64,000 nt of DNA from Enhygromyxa salina (GCF_000737335.2 NZ_JMCC02000040.1:47071-111070); one strand, 5' to 3'; shown: positions 45,079 through 54,984, numbered from the stretch's first letter. The notes: generated from the letters alone by a model not told the origin. Program-made: numbers and translations.

Positions 45079-46260
45079 ATGATGTTCAGCCCGATGCAAG
45101 ACCGTGCGTCCGCGCCAGTCGGCGTGACCCTGCCCCTCAACCTGGGGCTCAACGACGGGACCTATGCCCCCCAGCGGTGCATCGATCTGCTCCGTCGCTA
45201 CACCGAGCGCACCGACTTTCGCAACTACTCGTCACCCGACAACGCCCCCCTGCGAGAGGCGATCGCGGCGGCCGATCAGGTCAGCCCCGAGCACGTGTTC
45301 TTGCACAACGGCACCGGGCCGATCCTCAAGTTAGCGATCCCCTATCTGCTCAAGCAGCGCGTGCTCGACTCGCCGCGGCGGGTGCTCCGCCACGTCGTCA
45401 AGCGCGACGGCTTCCCGATCATCACGCCGCGCTTCACCTACTCGAAGGTGCCCAAGAAGGCGGCCGAGGGCGGGATGCACGTCGACATGTTGGCGCTCGA
45501 TCCCGGCGACGACTTCCGGTTTGACGTGTCTCGGCTCGAGCGTCGGCTCGAGCGTGGCGCTGGCCTGGTCTACATCGTCAACCCCAACAACCCGACCGGC
45601 AACGTGCTCGTGCAACGCAACGAGCTGGTCCCGCTGCTCGAGCGCTACCCAGAGTCCAGGTTTTGGATCGACGAGGCCTACGTTCAGTACGTCGACCCCA
45701 ACACCCACGACTACTTTGCCAGCCTGGTCCCGCGCTACCCCAACTTGCTGGTCAGCCGGACCTTCTCGTTCGCCTACGGGCTCGCGGCCGTGCGGATCGG
45801 CTACCTGCTCGCCAAGCCCAGCTTTGTCACCGATCTCGAGCGGCAGCTGACCGACTACCGGCTCGGCACCCTGCAAGAAGAGCTGGGTGTCGCGGCACTC
45901 GAGGACGCCGAGCACCTGCCCTTCATCCGGGAGCAAGCTCGGGTCGGCCGCGAGCAGCTCTACGCTGGATTGTCGCGGATCCCGGGGTTGCAGACCTTTC
46001 CGTCGCAGGCCAACTTTGTCTTGGGTCGCTTCACCGATGGTCGGCGCGGCGCCGAACTCAAAGCCAAGCTCCACCAGCGCGGGGTAGCGATCAAGGTGTT
46101 CGAGCCGGCCAACGGCCAGTCCTACGACGCCTACTTCCGCCTCACGCTCGGGCTCCCAGCAGAGAACGAATTCTTGCTCGCGCAGATCGCCGAAGTCCTC
46201 GGGTCCAAAGCCTCAGTTCACGCGAGCCTCCCCCGCCCCACGTCCGCGCCGTCTCGCTGA
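45079..46260 (+). CDS. HisC-like aminotransferase fold lacking the PLP lysine
   Basis: The 393-aa protein has the fold-type I aminotransferase blocks: LREAIAAADQVSPEHVFLHNGTGPILKLAI, VYIVNPNNPTGNVL (NPxNPTG), WIDEAYVQYVD (cofactor Asp and Tyr), and RIGYLLAKPS (Arg). The expected Schiff-base motif SxTFSKAYGLAGLRIGY reads SRTFSFAYGLAAVRIGY: Phe231 (codon TTC at 45769-45771) replaces lysine. The sequence here is unambiguous. The family otherwise resembles histidinol-phosphate aminotransferase. Without the lysine it cannot form the internal aldimine, so it is either non-catalytic or uses a different chemistry. It is 15 bp before glpD. Confidence 0.85.
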   Translation: MMFSPMQDRASAPVGVTLPLNLGLNDGTYAPQRCIDLLRRYTERTDFRNYSSPDNAPLREAIAAADQVSPEHVFLHNGTGPILKLAIPYLLKQRVLDSPRRVLRHVVKRDGFPIITPRFTYSKVPKKAAEGGMHVDMLALDPGDDFRFDVSRLERRLERGAGLVYIVNPNNPTGNVLVQRNELVPLLERYPESRFWIDEAYVQYVDPNTHDYFASLVPRYPNLLVSRTFSFAYGLAAVRIGYLLAKPSFVTDLERQLTDYRLGTLQEELGVAALEDAEHLPFIREQARVGREQLYAGLSRIPGLQTFPSQANFVLGRFTDGRRGAELKAKLHQRGVAIKVFEPANGQSYDAYFRLTLGLPAENEFLLAQIAEVLGSKASVHASLPRPTSAPSR

Positions 46261-46275
46261 CGCACAGCGTAGTTG

Positions 46276-47922
46276 ATGAGCAACGCCACCATCTCCACTC
46301 TCGAGCGAAGCGCTGCGCTGCAGTCCCTTGCCCGTGACAGCTTCGATCTGATCGTGATCGGCGGCGGGATCACGGGCGCCGGCATCGCCCGTGACGCCGC
46401 CCGCCGCGGTCTGAGCGTCGCCCTGCTCGAGGCCGCTGACTTTGCGTCGGGCACCTCCAGCCGCTCGTCCAAGCTGATCCACGGCGGCCTGCGCTACCTC
46501 GAGCGCGGCGAGATCAACTTGGTCCGCAAGACCGCGCTCGAGCGCAAAGAGATCTATCGGGCAGCGCCACACCTGTGTGAACCACGCTGGATGGTGATGC
46601 CGATGTCGGGCCGGACCAAGCTGTACAGCTTGCGGCTCGCGGTCACCACCTATGAGCGCCTGGGTGCCGTGGATCGCAAAGACAGCCACCGGGCCTGGAC
46701 CGGGGCCAAGCTGGCCGAGAAAGAGCCGGTCCTCGATCGCAAGCTGCACCCGCACGCGCTCGCCTACCGCGAGTACCTGACCGACGACGCGCGCCTGGTG
46801 CTCGCCAACCTGCGCTCGGCGGCGGCGGCCGGCGCCACGCTGCTCAACCATGCCCGGGTCGTGGGGCTGATCCGCAGCGGGGACCGGGCGATCGGCGTAG
46901 AGGCCCACTGCGAGCTCAGCGATCAGAGCTTCAGCGTCCGCGGTCGCGTGATCGTCAACGCCGCCGGGCCGTGGGTCGAGTCAATCTTGTCGCTCGAGAA
47001 CCCCGAGGCCGCGCCGCTGCTGCACCTGAGCAAGGGCATCCACATCTCGATCCCGGCGACCAAGCTGCCGGTTCGCAACCTGCTCGTGCTCGACACGCCG
47101 GACAAGCGTCGGATCTTTGCGATCCGGCGCGGCGACGTTGTCTATATCGGCACCACCGACACCACCTACGAGCACGGCGCCCAGGTCTGGCCCAAGATCG
47201 AGCGCAAGGACGTCGAGTACTTGCTCGAGCCGCTCCCGCGCTATTTTAGCTGCGGGCCGCTGGGGCTGGGCGATGTCGTCGGTGCCTGGGCTGGGCTGCG
47301 GCCACTGATCGCCGACCCCACCCAAAAGAATCCCTCGGAGTTGTCGCGCCGCGATGAGCTGCTGCAAGGGCCGCTCGGGGTCCTCTCGGTCGCCGGCGGC
47401 AAGCTCACGGGGTACCGCGGGATGGCGCGGCGGGTGCTGGACTCGGTCGCCGAGCGGCTGGGCCAGGCGCTGCCAGAACCAACCGAAGAGCCGCCGCTGC
47501 CGGGTGGCGACTTTGACGGCGATCTGGGCAGCTTGGCCAAGCAACTCTCGACCCACTACGAGCTCGACAAGCCAACGGCCGCTCGGCTCGCCCGCTTGTT
47601 TGGGACCGAGGCCGAGCAAGTCCTGGCCCTTGGCCACGCGCCGATCCACGCGGGCTCGAGCTGTGTCGTGGGCGAGGTCCGCTGGGCAGTCGAGCAAGAG
47701 GGCGCGGCCAAGCTCGAGGATCTGCTGTATCGGCGCACGCGGCTGCCGCTCTACGGGCTGGATCCGCGGGCGGCGATCGAGCCGCTCGCAGACCGCATGG
47801 CCGAGGTCCTGGGCTGGGACGCCGCGCGTCGGCAGGCCGAGGTCGACCACGTGAATGGGCGCCTCGATGAAGACCTGGGATTTGGGCTAGGCGCCAACGA
47901 AGTCGCGCCGCTCGACGCCTAG
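46276..47922 (+). CDS. glpD: Glycerol-3-phosphate dehydrogenase (FAD, GlpD type)
   Basis: The 548-aa flavoprotein starts with the FAD motif DLIVIGGGITGAGIARDAARRGLSVALLEAADFASGTSSRSSKLIHGGLRYLE, the GlpD signature. The substrate loop and the C-terminal DAO_C-like domain (DGDLGSLAKQLSTHYELDKPTAARLARLFG) are also present. It oxidises glycerol-3-phosphate to dihydroxyacetone phosphate and feeds electrons to quinone. ATG 46276 is chosen; the TTG one codon earlier is possible. Its 3' end overlaps the 3' end of the Fis-type regulator gene by 36 bp, and the aminotransferase homologue is directly upstream. Confidence 0.93.
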   Translation: MSNATISTLERSAALQSLARDSFDLIVIGGGITGAGIARDAARRGLSVALLEAADFASGTSSRSSKLIHGGLRYLERGEINLVRKTALERKEIYRAAPHLCEPRWMVMPMSGRTKLYSLRLAVTTYERLGAVDRKDSHRAWTGAKLAEKEPVLDRKLHPHALAYREYLTDDARLVLANLRSAAAAGATLLNHARVVGLIRSGDRAIGVEAHCELSDQSFSVRGRVIVNAAGPWVESILSLENPEAAPLLHLSKGIHISIPATKLPVRNLLVLDTPDKRRIFAIRRGDVVYIGTTDTTYEHGAQVWPKIERKDVEYLLEPLPRYFSCGPLGLGDVVGAWAGLRPLIADPTQKNPSELSRRDELLQGPLGVLSVAGGKLTGYRGMARRVLDSVAERLGQALPEPTEEPPLPGGDFDGDLGSLAKQLSTHYELDKPTAARLARLFGTEAEQVLALGHAPIHAGSSCVVGEVRWAVEQEGAAKLEDLLYRRTRLPLYGLDPRAAIEPLADRMAEVLGWDAARRQAEVDHVNGRLDEDLGFGLGANEVAPLDA

Positions 47923-48627
47923 CTTGCGCATCTTGCTCTGCAAGGTGCTGGGCTTGAGCCCAAGCAGCTTCGCGGCGCCGGCTTCGCCGTAGATGCGTCC
48001 GCGAGATGCGTGCAGGGCGCGGGATATGCACGTGCGCATCGCGGTCTCGACGGTGTTCACTGATATTTCGGTGCTCTCTTCAGGAGCAGCACCCACCGAT
48101 ATTTCAGTCTTCTCGTCGCGAGGCTGCTCCGGAGCACCACTGCTATTTCGGTGAGCCGAGCGACAAAGCCGCGCCGCGGCGTCCAGCTGGCCCAAGCGAT
48201 CGCAGTGGCCCGCGAGCGCGCTCACCATTATTTCGGTGGACTCCAGTTCGTCACAGATCACCGAAATCTCGGTGTCAAACGCGACCAAGAGCAGCCCATG
48301 CGGCCCGACAGGGACCGCGAGACGCGCGGCGACCGGGGTGACAGCGACCCGCGCTGGCTCGAGCTCGTCGCACCAAGTTGCCCGCTGCACCCACTTATTC
48401 GCCAAGAATCGGGCTGATCGCCGACTGATCCACGGTCGGTCCACGCCGGGTGCGTGGGCCGCCACGCGCACGGATCCGCCATCCCGATCGAGCGTCGCCA
48501 CCTCGACCTCCACCAGGGGTAGGTGCCCCGCCAACGCCGCACTCAACCTCGGGCCCACGGTTCGAAGGTTGCTGCTCACGGAAAACACCACCGATATGTC
48601 GTTGAGCATCGAGGCCATATCGAGCAT
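47887..48627 (-). CDS. Fis-type helix-turn-helix regulator with TEISV repeats
   Basis: The 246-aa protein ends in a Fis-like HTH (RALHASRGRIYGEAGAAKLLGLKPSTLQSKMRKLGVER), as at the C-terminus of NtrC-type activators, but has no AAA+ domain. The N-terminal ~150 residues have a GAF-like strand/helix order without a recognised ligand. The pentapeptide TEISV or a variant (NDISV, TEIMV) occurs at five places because the coding DNA contains a repeated 16-bp palindrome. The gene overlaps the glpD 3' end and is divergent from the RCC1 gene, so it may regulate either; this is inference. Confidence 0.8.
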   Translation of the reverse strand: MLDMASMLNDISVVFSVSSNLRTVGPRLSAALAGHLPLVEVEVATLDRDGGSVRVAAHAPGVDRPWISRRSARFLANKWVQRATWCDELEPARVAVTPVAARLAVPVGPHGLLLVAFDTEISVICDELESTEIMVSALAGHCDRLGQLDAAARLCRSAHRNSSGAPEQPRDEKTEISVGAAPEESTEISVNTVETAMRTCISRALHASRGRIYGEAGAAKLLGLKPSTLQSKMRKLGVERRDFVGA

Positions 48628-48672
48628 GGATCCAGCGTAGCCTCTGCATTCCAGTCCAGCGATATTTCGGTG
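48058..48672. repeat. Seven-copy 16-bp palindrome array, CACCGA-N4-TCGGTG
   Basis: Copies on the plus strand start at 48058, 48094, 48138, 48223, 48259, 48589 and 48657; the usual form is CACCGATATTTCGGTG, and the copy at 48259 has two perfect half-sites. Deviations are one or two bases per half-site. Six copies lie inside the Fis-type gene and one (48657) lies 30 bp upstream of its start. Centre-to-centre spacings are 36, 44, 85, 36, 330 and 68 bp. Five coding copies share a frame; the copy at 48138 is in another. Confidence 0.85.
48657..48672. promoter_or_regulatory. Promoter-proximal copy of the palindrome
   Basis: CAGCGATATTTCGGTG lies between the divergent Fis-type gene (start 48627) and RCC1 gene (start 48732). 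It is well placed to act as an operator for both genes, most simply as an autoregulatory site of the Fis-type protein. Binding is not shown. Confidence 0.55.
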
Positions 48673-48731
48673 AATCGTCGTGTCGCTCCCCGCCCCTTCC
48701 CCCGCTGCGCGCCCGCGATAGCATCGAGCTC

Positions 48732-50945
48732 ATGTTGGCACGGCGCACGCTGGTGTTCGCGCTTGGTAGCGCGGCGATCGCGTGCACCCCGCGGACGAGC
48801 GCGACCCTCGATCCCGCGGCATCCACGAACACGCCCGAGCTCGCAGCCCCGGAGACGGCCGAGACAGCCGCGACCCCCAAGGGCACGTCACGCTGGATCG
48901 ACATCTCGGTCGAGTCGGAGTTTGGCTGCGCGGTCGAGCGGACCGGCTCGGTGTTCTGCTGGGGCCGCGACCCGGCGGCCGACATGGGGCTGCGCGAGAT
49001 CCCCGAGCAAGCGCCGAGCACCCCCCAGCTCTACGGCGCCCGCAACTGGGGCCCGGCCTCACGCCTCGAGCTGGTCCACGACGCGCGCCGAATCTCCACC
49101 GCCAGCTCGCGCGCCTGCGTGATCGTTGAAGGCGGCCGCGTGCGCTGCTGGGGCTCGGTCCGCTGGGGCTCCCAGCACGTCTATGACGTGCCCGGCATCA
49201 CCCACGCCGTCGACCTCGAGATCAGCGACAGCGAGTCGTGTGCTGCGCTCGCTGGTGGCCAGCTGTGGTGCTGGAGCGCCGAAGGCTACGGTGTCCCCCG
49301 GCCCCGGCTCGACGGCGCCATTGCGATGGCGGTCAGCGACAACCTCGCGTGTGGCCTCACGGGCCAGGGCGACGTGGTCTGTTGGGGCCAGGCGGTCAAA
49401 GACTGGCACCGCTACGAGCGACAGTTCGCCCAGCAGCCAACCCAGAGCGCACAACCCCTGGCGCCCCTGATCGTGCCCGACCCCGCCGTGGACGAGCTCC
49501 CCGATGTCGTGGAGGTCGGCCGGTTCCGCGGCGCGGTTGGGATCGCGCTGTCGAACTGGAACAACCTGTGCGTGGTCCGGGCCGACGCCAAGCTGGCCTG
49601 CAGCTCGAACGACGTGGTCTCGCTGATGCGCGAGCAAGACCTGGGCATGCGCGCGCTCGACGGGGCCGCTGGGGTCGCCGCGGTCAGCACCACCCGCACC
49701 CACGCATGTGCCCGCACCCTCGATGATCGTGCGCTGTGCTGGGGGCGAAACGTGTACGGGCAGCTTGGAGATGGCGGCGCGACCACGCGCGAGTCCGCGG
49801 CGCCGGTCGCTGGACTCGAGGGCGTGCTGGACATCTCGGTCGCCGAGAACTTCAGCTGCGCGCTCACCCGGGACGATCAAATCGCGTGCTGGGGCTTCGA
49901 CCTTGGCGAGGGGCTGGGCCACGAAGCGCTCTCTGCCCACACGCTCGAGGATCTGCGCGCCACGTCGATCGCCGCGAGCGGACACACCAGCTGTGCGGTG
50001 GACAACCAGGGCGCGCTGCGCTGCTGGGGCAGCGACATGCTCGAGCAGGTTGGCATCGTCAACGCGACGACCCCCGTTGCGATCACCCTGCCCAGCAGCG
50101 GTGAAGTGCTGGGCTTCAACACCGGCTGGGAGGGGTGCTTCTTGCTGTCAGGCGGCGCGCTGGAGTGCGGCAGCTGGAGCGCGTTCGGCAGCGCGGCGGG
50201 GTTCTCAACGAACAACTCCATGACCAACGTCAGCGCGTTTGCAGCCGGCGCGCCACCGTTTTGCACGATCGAAGGTCACGGTCGCAACGCCGCGCTGCGC
50301 TGCGGACAGAGCTTCAACCAGCTCCAGACCGATCGCCAGATCAAGGCGCCCACCGCAATCTCGAGCACACACATGCGTGGCTGTGTCGTGCACGGCGGCG
50401 GCCGGGTCAGCTGCTTTGCGGAGCTCTACTTTTGGGACGGCAAGTCGCCGCCGCCGCGCGAGTTCACCCGACTCGAGGCCATCACCGACGCGGTCGCCGT
50501 CTCGAGCTCGTCCGCCCACGACTGCGCGCTGCAGCGCTCGGGCCAGGTCAGCTGCTGGGTCGGACACACCGAGACCGAGTGGAGCGCCGACGGGCAGACG
50601 GCCAAGGCCAACCACTACCGGCCAACCCAAGCCAAGGATCTGGGCCTCGAACGGGTCACGCAGCTGGTCGCCGGCACCCAGCACCACTGCGCCCTGAGCT
50701 CACGGGCAACGCCATCGAGCTCGCCCGTGGTCCGCTGCTGGGCGGACAACCCCTACGGCGAAGACACGGTGTGGCGACCCGTGCCCGAGCTTGGCGACGT
50801 CGTCGAGCTCGCGGCGGGCACCGATCACACCTGCGCGCGAACCAGCGCCGGGCGGGTGACCTGCTGGGGCGACGATATCTGGGGTCAGCTCGGCCGGGTG
50901 CCAGCGCGCGTGCACTTATCACCCACGACGATGCAAATTCAGTGA
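48732..50945 (+). CDS. RCC1-repeat lipoprotein
   Basis: The 737-aa product has a lipoprotein signal (LVFALGSAAIACT) and a Thr/Pro/Ala linker to about residue 50. Around 12 RCC1-type blades follow, each with a C-x-CWG or CWG-x-N/D-x-GQLG pattern (for example DRALCWGRNVYGQLGDGG; GRVTCWGDDIWGQLGRV) preceded by a C-AL or C-AR turn. The blades suggest one or two beta-propellers outside the cytoplasm that could bind ligands or other surface proteins. Cysteines at each blade probably form disulfides. The start ATG 48732 lies about 60 bp from the palindrome at 48657. Confidence 0.9.
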   Translation: MLARRTLVFALGSAAIACTPRTSATLDPAASTNTPELAAPETAETAATPKGTSRWIDISVESEFGCAVERTGSVFCWGRDPAADMGLREIPEQAPSTPQLYGARNWGPASRLELVHDARRISTASSRACVIVEGGRVRCWGSVRWGSQHVYDVPGITHAVDLEISDSESCAALAGGQLWCWSAEGYGVPRPRLDGAIAMAVSDNLACGLTGQGDVVCWGQAVKDWHRYERQFAQQPTQSAQPLAPLIVPDPAVDELPDVVEVGRFRGAVGIALSNWNNLCVVRADAKLACSSNDVVSLMREQDLGMRALDGAAGVAAVSTTRTHACARTLDDRALCWGRNVYGQLGDGGATTRESAAPVAGLEGVLDISVAENFSCALTRDDQIACWGFDLGEGLGHEALSAHTLEDLRATSIAASGHTSCAVDNQGALRCWGSDMLEQVGIVNATTPVAITLPSSGEVLGFNTGWEGCFLLSGGALECGSWSAFGSAAGFSTNNSMTNVSAFAAGAPPFCTIEGHGRNAALRCGQSFNQLQTDRQIKAPTAISSTHMRGCVVHGGGRVSCFAELYFWDGKSPPPREFTRLEAITDAVAVSSSSAHDCALQRSGQVSCWVGHTETEWSADGQTAKANHYRPTQAKDLGLERVTQLVAGTQHHCALSSRATPSSSPVVRCWADNPYGEDTVWRPVPELGDVVELAAGTDHTCARTSAGRVTCWGDDIWGQLGRVPARVHLSPTTMQIQ

Positions 50946-51010
50946 GGCCAACATCGCAATAGGGTGATCGCCTCTGGACAGGCGAGGTCCCGACTCGATA
51001 GCGTGAATCG

Positions 51011-53128
51011 ATGCGCAAGCTGTTGGGTGACAATTGGCGGCGACTTGGGTTGCAGCTCGCGTTGCTGACCGGCATCGGCCTCGCGTTTGCGGTGGGCTCA
51101 CGCGGGCAGTCGGCCAGCGCGGGCGGCATGGACGAGTGTCCGGCCGAGGGCGAGTGCTCGATTAAAAAGCCCAACGTGATGCTGATCGTCGACTACTCGA
51201 CCTCCATGAACCTCGAGTGGGATCAGATCAACCAGCTGTCCCGCTGGGAGGTCGCGGTCGCGGCGATCACCAACATCACGGCGCCCGGCAGCTACCTGAG
51301 CCAGACCACCCACCTCGCGTTGCTGCGCTTTGGTCACGATCCCGATCCGATCGCGCCCGGAACGGTGATCTCCAACGAGGCCTCGGGTCTCGTCGACGGC
51401 GTCGCGCTGGATGTCGCTTGGGATGACGACAACGGCGAGTACCTCGAGTGCAACGGGCAGGTGATCGGCGAGGCGCTTGCGGCCACGCCTGCGCCCATGA
51501 TGGGCAGCCCGTTTGGGATCGGCACGTGGACCAAGGGGGCCCTCGACGCGACCGCGAGCGAGATCGCGGCGACCAAGTCCGATCACGCTCAGGACGAGCT
51601 CGAGCCGGCGCGGGCGTATGTCAACGTAGTGGTGACCGACAGCGCGTGGACGGGCGTCGACGGATCGCAGCCGCTGATCCCCGCCAACCAAGACCCGGCG
51701 ATCAGCGCGGCGGCGATGTTCGACCAGCAAGGGATCCGCACCTACGTGATCGCGCTGGCCGACGATCCGCAGGCCGAGGTCGCCGCCGATCAGCTCGCGG
51801 CCGCTGGCGGGACCGCCGAGGCTCTTCACGCGAGCTCGCCCGCGCAGCTCGACGAGGCCTTCAACGCCGTCGTGGACGCGGTGAACGACTCGCTCGAAGG
51901 GCCGCAGTGCGCCGATGGCCCGCCGCGCGTGATGATCTTGCTGGATGGCTCGTCGGCGATGCTCAACCTCGGCGAAGGGCCGAACGCGACCCCGGCAAGC
52001 CCGGGCACGGGGCGCTGGGATCAAGCTCGCGACGCCCTCGCGGGGGAGCCCTCGCTGTTCGGTTACGACACGCCGTTCGGGGAGGTCGAGGACGTCGCGC
52101 AGCTCGGGCTGGCCAGCTTTGGAGAGCCCGACGAGGCCAAGATCCTGGTTCAGTATGCCGCCTGCGCCCACGATAATTTTTGGTTCGCCCTGGACCCGCA
52201 GACCTCGTGCGAGCAGCCGGGCTGCGAGGATCCGTGGGCCGGTCCGCCGATCACCTGGACCTTCAAAGACGGCACCGAAGATCCGCCAGGCTTCGACACG
52301 CCCACCCAGAGCCACATGCCGCAGTGCGCGGGCCAAGACGGCGAGGCGTGTCAGGGTTCGGGTCGGTCGCTCCACACCGGACTCCAGCTGCTCGCGGCCA
52401 ACCATGCCAGCTACCACGAGGCCGCCCAGGATCCGATGGCGCCGTATCCCACCACGCCGCAGACGCAGTACCTCAACGTCGTGATCCTTGGCGGCCGGTA
52501 TGACGGGCACTCGACCGACGCGCAGATCCAGGCGCCGCTGCAGGCGATGGCCAACGATGGGATCACGACCCGCGTGATCGGGTTTGGCGTCGACGAGAAT
52601 GACCCGGTCATGCTCGCGCAGCTGCAGGCGATCGCCGACTGGGGATCGGCGGGGACCAAGCCGCACTTGGTCGGCAGCAGCCAGTTCGAGCTCGAGGTCG
52701 CGCTGGCGACGGTGTTCGACCAGATTCCGTTTGATCCTTGCTGTGCGTTCAACGACTGCGGTGGGATCCCCAAATTCACGACGAGCGAGCCGGATCCGGT
52801 CCCGCAGGAAGAGTCGAGCGAAGGCGACGGCGACGGCGACGGCGATGGCGACCCAGGTGGGGACGGCGATGGCGACCCAGGCGGAGATGGCGACGGCGAC
52901 CCAGGCGGAGATGGCGACGGCGACTCGGACAGCGGAGAGGCGGACACCCTCGCTGGCGAGGGTGAGTCCGGTGACGGTGGGTACGGTGAGACCGGGACCG
53001 GCGACGACGCGAGCGTGCTGTCGGGCCGCGGCTGTGCGTGCGCGGCCTCGCCCGGCGGCGAGGGTCGACTTGGCGGGTTCTGGGGGCTGCTCGGGTTGTT
53101 GGCGTGTCGCCGTTGGCGGCGACGCTGA
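51011..53128 (+). CDS. Two-VWA surface protein with MYXO-CTERM-like tail
   Basis: The 705-aa protein has a signal peptide and two von Willebrand A domains: the first with MIDAS DYSTSM at Asp61, the second with DGSSAM at Asp312. A Gly-Asp run (about 600-640, DGDGDPGGDGDGDPGG) separates them from a C-terminal RGCACAASPGG, hydrophobic helix and RRWRRR, the layout of MYXO-CTERM sorting signals of myxobacteria. It is probably exposed on the surface and binds a metal-dependent partner. The next gene, 40 bp on, also carries such a tail, so the two may be co-expressed. Confidence 0.9.
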   Translation: MRKLLGDNWRRLGLQLALLTGIGLAFAVGSRGQSASAGGMDECPAEGECSIKKPNVMLIVDYSTSMNLEWDQINQLSRWEVAVAAITNITAPGSYLSQTTHLALLRFGHDPDPIAPGTVISNEASGLVDGVALDVAWDDDNGEYLECNGQVIGEALAATPAPMMGSPFGIGTWTKGALDATASEIAATKSDHAQDELEPARAYVNVVVTDSAWTGVDGSQPLIPANQDPAISAAAMFDQQGIRTYVIALADDPQAEVAADQLAAAGGTAEALHASSPAQLDEAFNAVVDAVNDSLEGPQCADGPPRVMILLDGSSAMLNLGEGPNATPASPGTGRWDQARDALAGEPSLFGYDTPFGEVEDVAQLGLASFGEPDEAKILVQYAACAHDNFWFALDPQTSCEQPGCEDPWAGPPITWTFKDGTEDPPGFDTPTQSHMPQCAGQDGEACQGSGRSLHTGLQLLAANHASYHEAAQDPMAPYPTTPQTQYLNVVILGGRYDGHSTDAQIQAPLQAMANDGITTRVIGFGVDENDPVMLAQLQAIADWGSAGTKPHLVGSSQFELEVALATVFDQIPFDPCCAFNDCGGIPKFTTSEPDPVPQEESSEGDGDGDGDGDPGGDGDGDPGGDGDGDPGGDGDGDSDSGEADTLAGEGESGDGGYGETGTGDDASVLSGRGCACAASPGGEGRLGGFWGLLGLLACRRWRRR

Positions 53129-53168
53129 GCGCGAGCGTGCGGCCGCCATCCGGCAACGCATTTCGACT

Positions 53169-54984
53169 ATGATCCCGAGCATGCTGTCCCTGCGCTCGTC
53201 GATTGCCCTGACTTCGTTGGTATCGCTCGCCCTGTTGGCGGCGCCACGCACCGCGCAGGCCTGCGGCGGGACCTTCTGCGACAACCTGCCCAACCCGATG
53301 CCCGTCGACCAACGCGGCGAGGACATCCTGTTCGTGATCGACGGACCCACGATCGAGGTTCACGTCCGCATCGAGTACACGGGCGAGGCCGAGCGCTTCG
53401 CCTGGGTGCTGCCGATCCAGGGGATCCCAGAGGTCACGGTTGGCTCCGATCCGCTGTTCACCGCCATGAGCTCAGCAACCGCGCCGCGCAGGGAGGTCGA
53501 GCGCGAGTACGACTGCAACGAGGACCGACCAGGGTGGGGGCAAGACAGCGGCGGCACGGGTGACGATGGCGGGGGCTGTGGGCCCGGTGGGTGCCTGGAC
53601 CTCGAGAGCGATCCTGGGCCGCCCGAGGTCGTGTATGAGGCCGTGGTCGGGGCTTTCGAGGTCGTGGTCTTGCAAGGCGGCACGGCGATCGAGGTCATCG
53701 ATTTCCTGACCGCCAACAACTACGCGCAGGACCCCGCGGCCGAGCCGATCCTGCAGGAGTACCTAGATGAGGGCTTCTTGTTCGCGGCCGTGAAGCTCAC
53801 GGCCGGGGCCGAGGTCGACGAGATTCACCCGCTGACGTTCAGGTTCCAGGGCGACGAGCCGTGCGTACCGATCAGGCTCACGCGCATCGCCGCCAAAGAC
53901 GACATGGGGATCCGCGCGTACTTCTTGGCCCAAGATCGCTGGGCGCCAAGCAACTACGAGCACGTGGTCCTCAACCCGCTCTACTACGATTGGAGCCTGC
54001 CCGCGTCATTCAAAGGGCCCACCACAGACGGCTATCTCGAGCACCTGAGCGTTGCCGTGGACGAGGCTGGTGGTCACGCGTTCGTGACCGAGTACGCGGA
54101 CCCGAGCTCCAGCGTGTTGACCGGCAGCATCTACCGCGAGACGTGGGACGAGACGGCGTTCGTTGGTGTCGATCCAATCGCCGCGATCGACATCATTGGC
54201 GACCAGGGGCTCAACACACACCCGCTGATTCGCTCGCTGCTGGCCGAGTTCATCCCCGTACCGGATGGCCTGAGCGCCAACGAATTTTGGAACAACATCG
54301 CCAGGTACGCGAACCAGATTGATCAAGACGCGTGGAACGCCGACGCGTTCGCGACCGCGCTGGTCGAGCGGATCATCGACCCGGGCCTGCACGCCGTCGA
54401 CCTGCTCGACACCTGGCCGCAGCTGACCCGACTGCACACCACGATCTCGCCAAGCGAGATGACGCTGGATCCAACCTTTCACGCCAACGTGGATCTGCCG
54501 GCCGTCTCGGACACGTGGGTCACGACCACCAACCAGGTGCTGTGCGGCGGGGATCAGTTGTTTCACGTGAACGTTGAAGATGTCGACACGCCCGTGTGTG
54601 TGCCCGAGGGGTCGGTCTATCCCGCCAGCGCGCCGCATCCGGCGTGGCAGGAGATGCCGGCTGCGCTGCGGATCGAGCAGATCCCAATGATGGGGCCGCC
54701 GCAGCTGGTGCAGGACAACGCGGAGCTGATCGCGAGTGTGTATGCGGGCTACCAGAGCGAGGTCGAGTGCGTGACGGATGAGAGCGTGGGGGACGATGGG
54801 GGCAGTGAGGAAGCGGATGGCGGTAACGCTGAGGGCGGCTCCGAGGACAGCGGCTACAACCTGCCCTACGACACGACCTGCGGGTGCTCGACGCCGGGGG
54901 GGTCGGCGCCCTTGGGGATTGGGCTGGGGTTGTTGGTGCTTGGGCTGATCGGTCCCTGGCGTCGGCGCGAGCGCCAGGATCTTT

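Noticed and set aside
48901..48925. A further copy of the palindrome in the RCC1 gene (GACATCTCGGTCG)
   Set aside because: Only one half-site is recognisable and the same sequence recurs as part of the RCC1 repeat, so it does not belong to the array.
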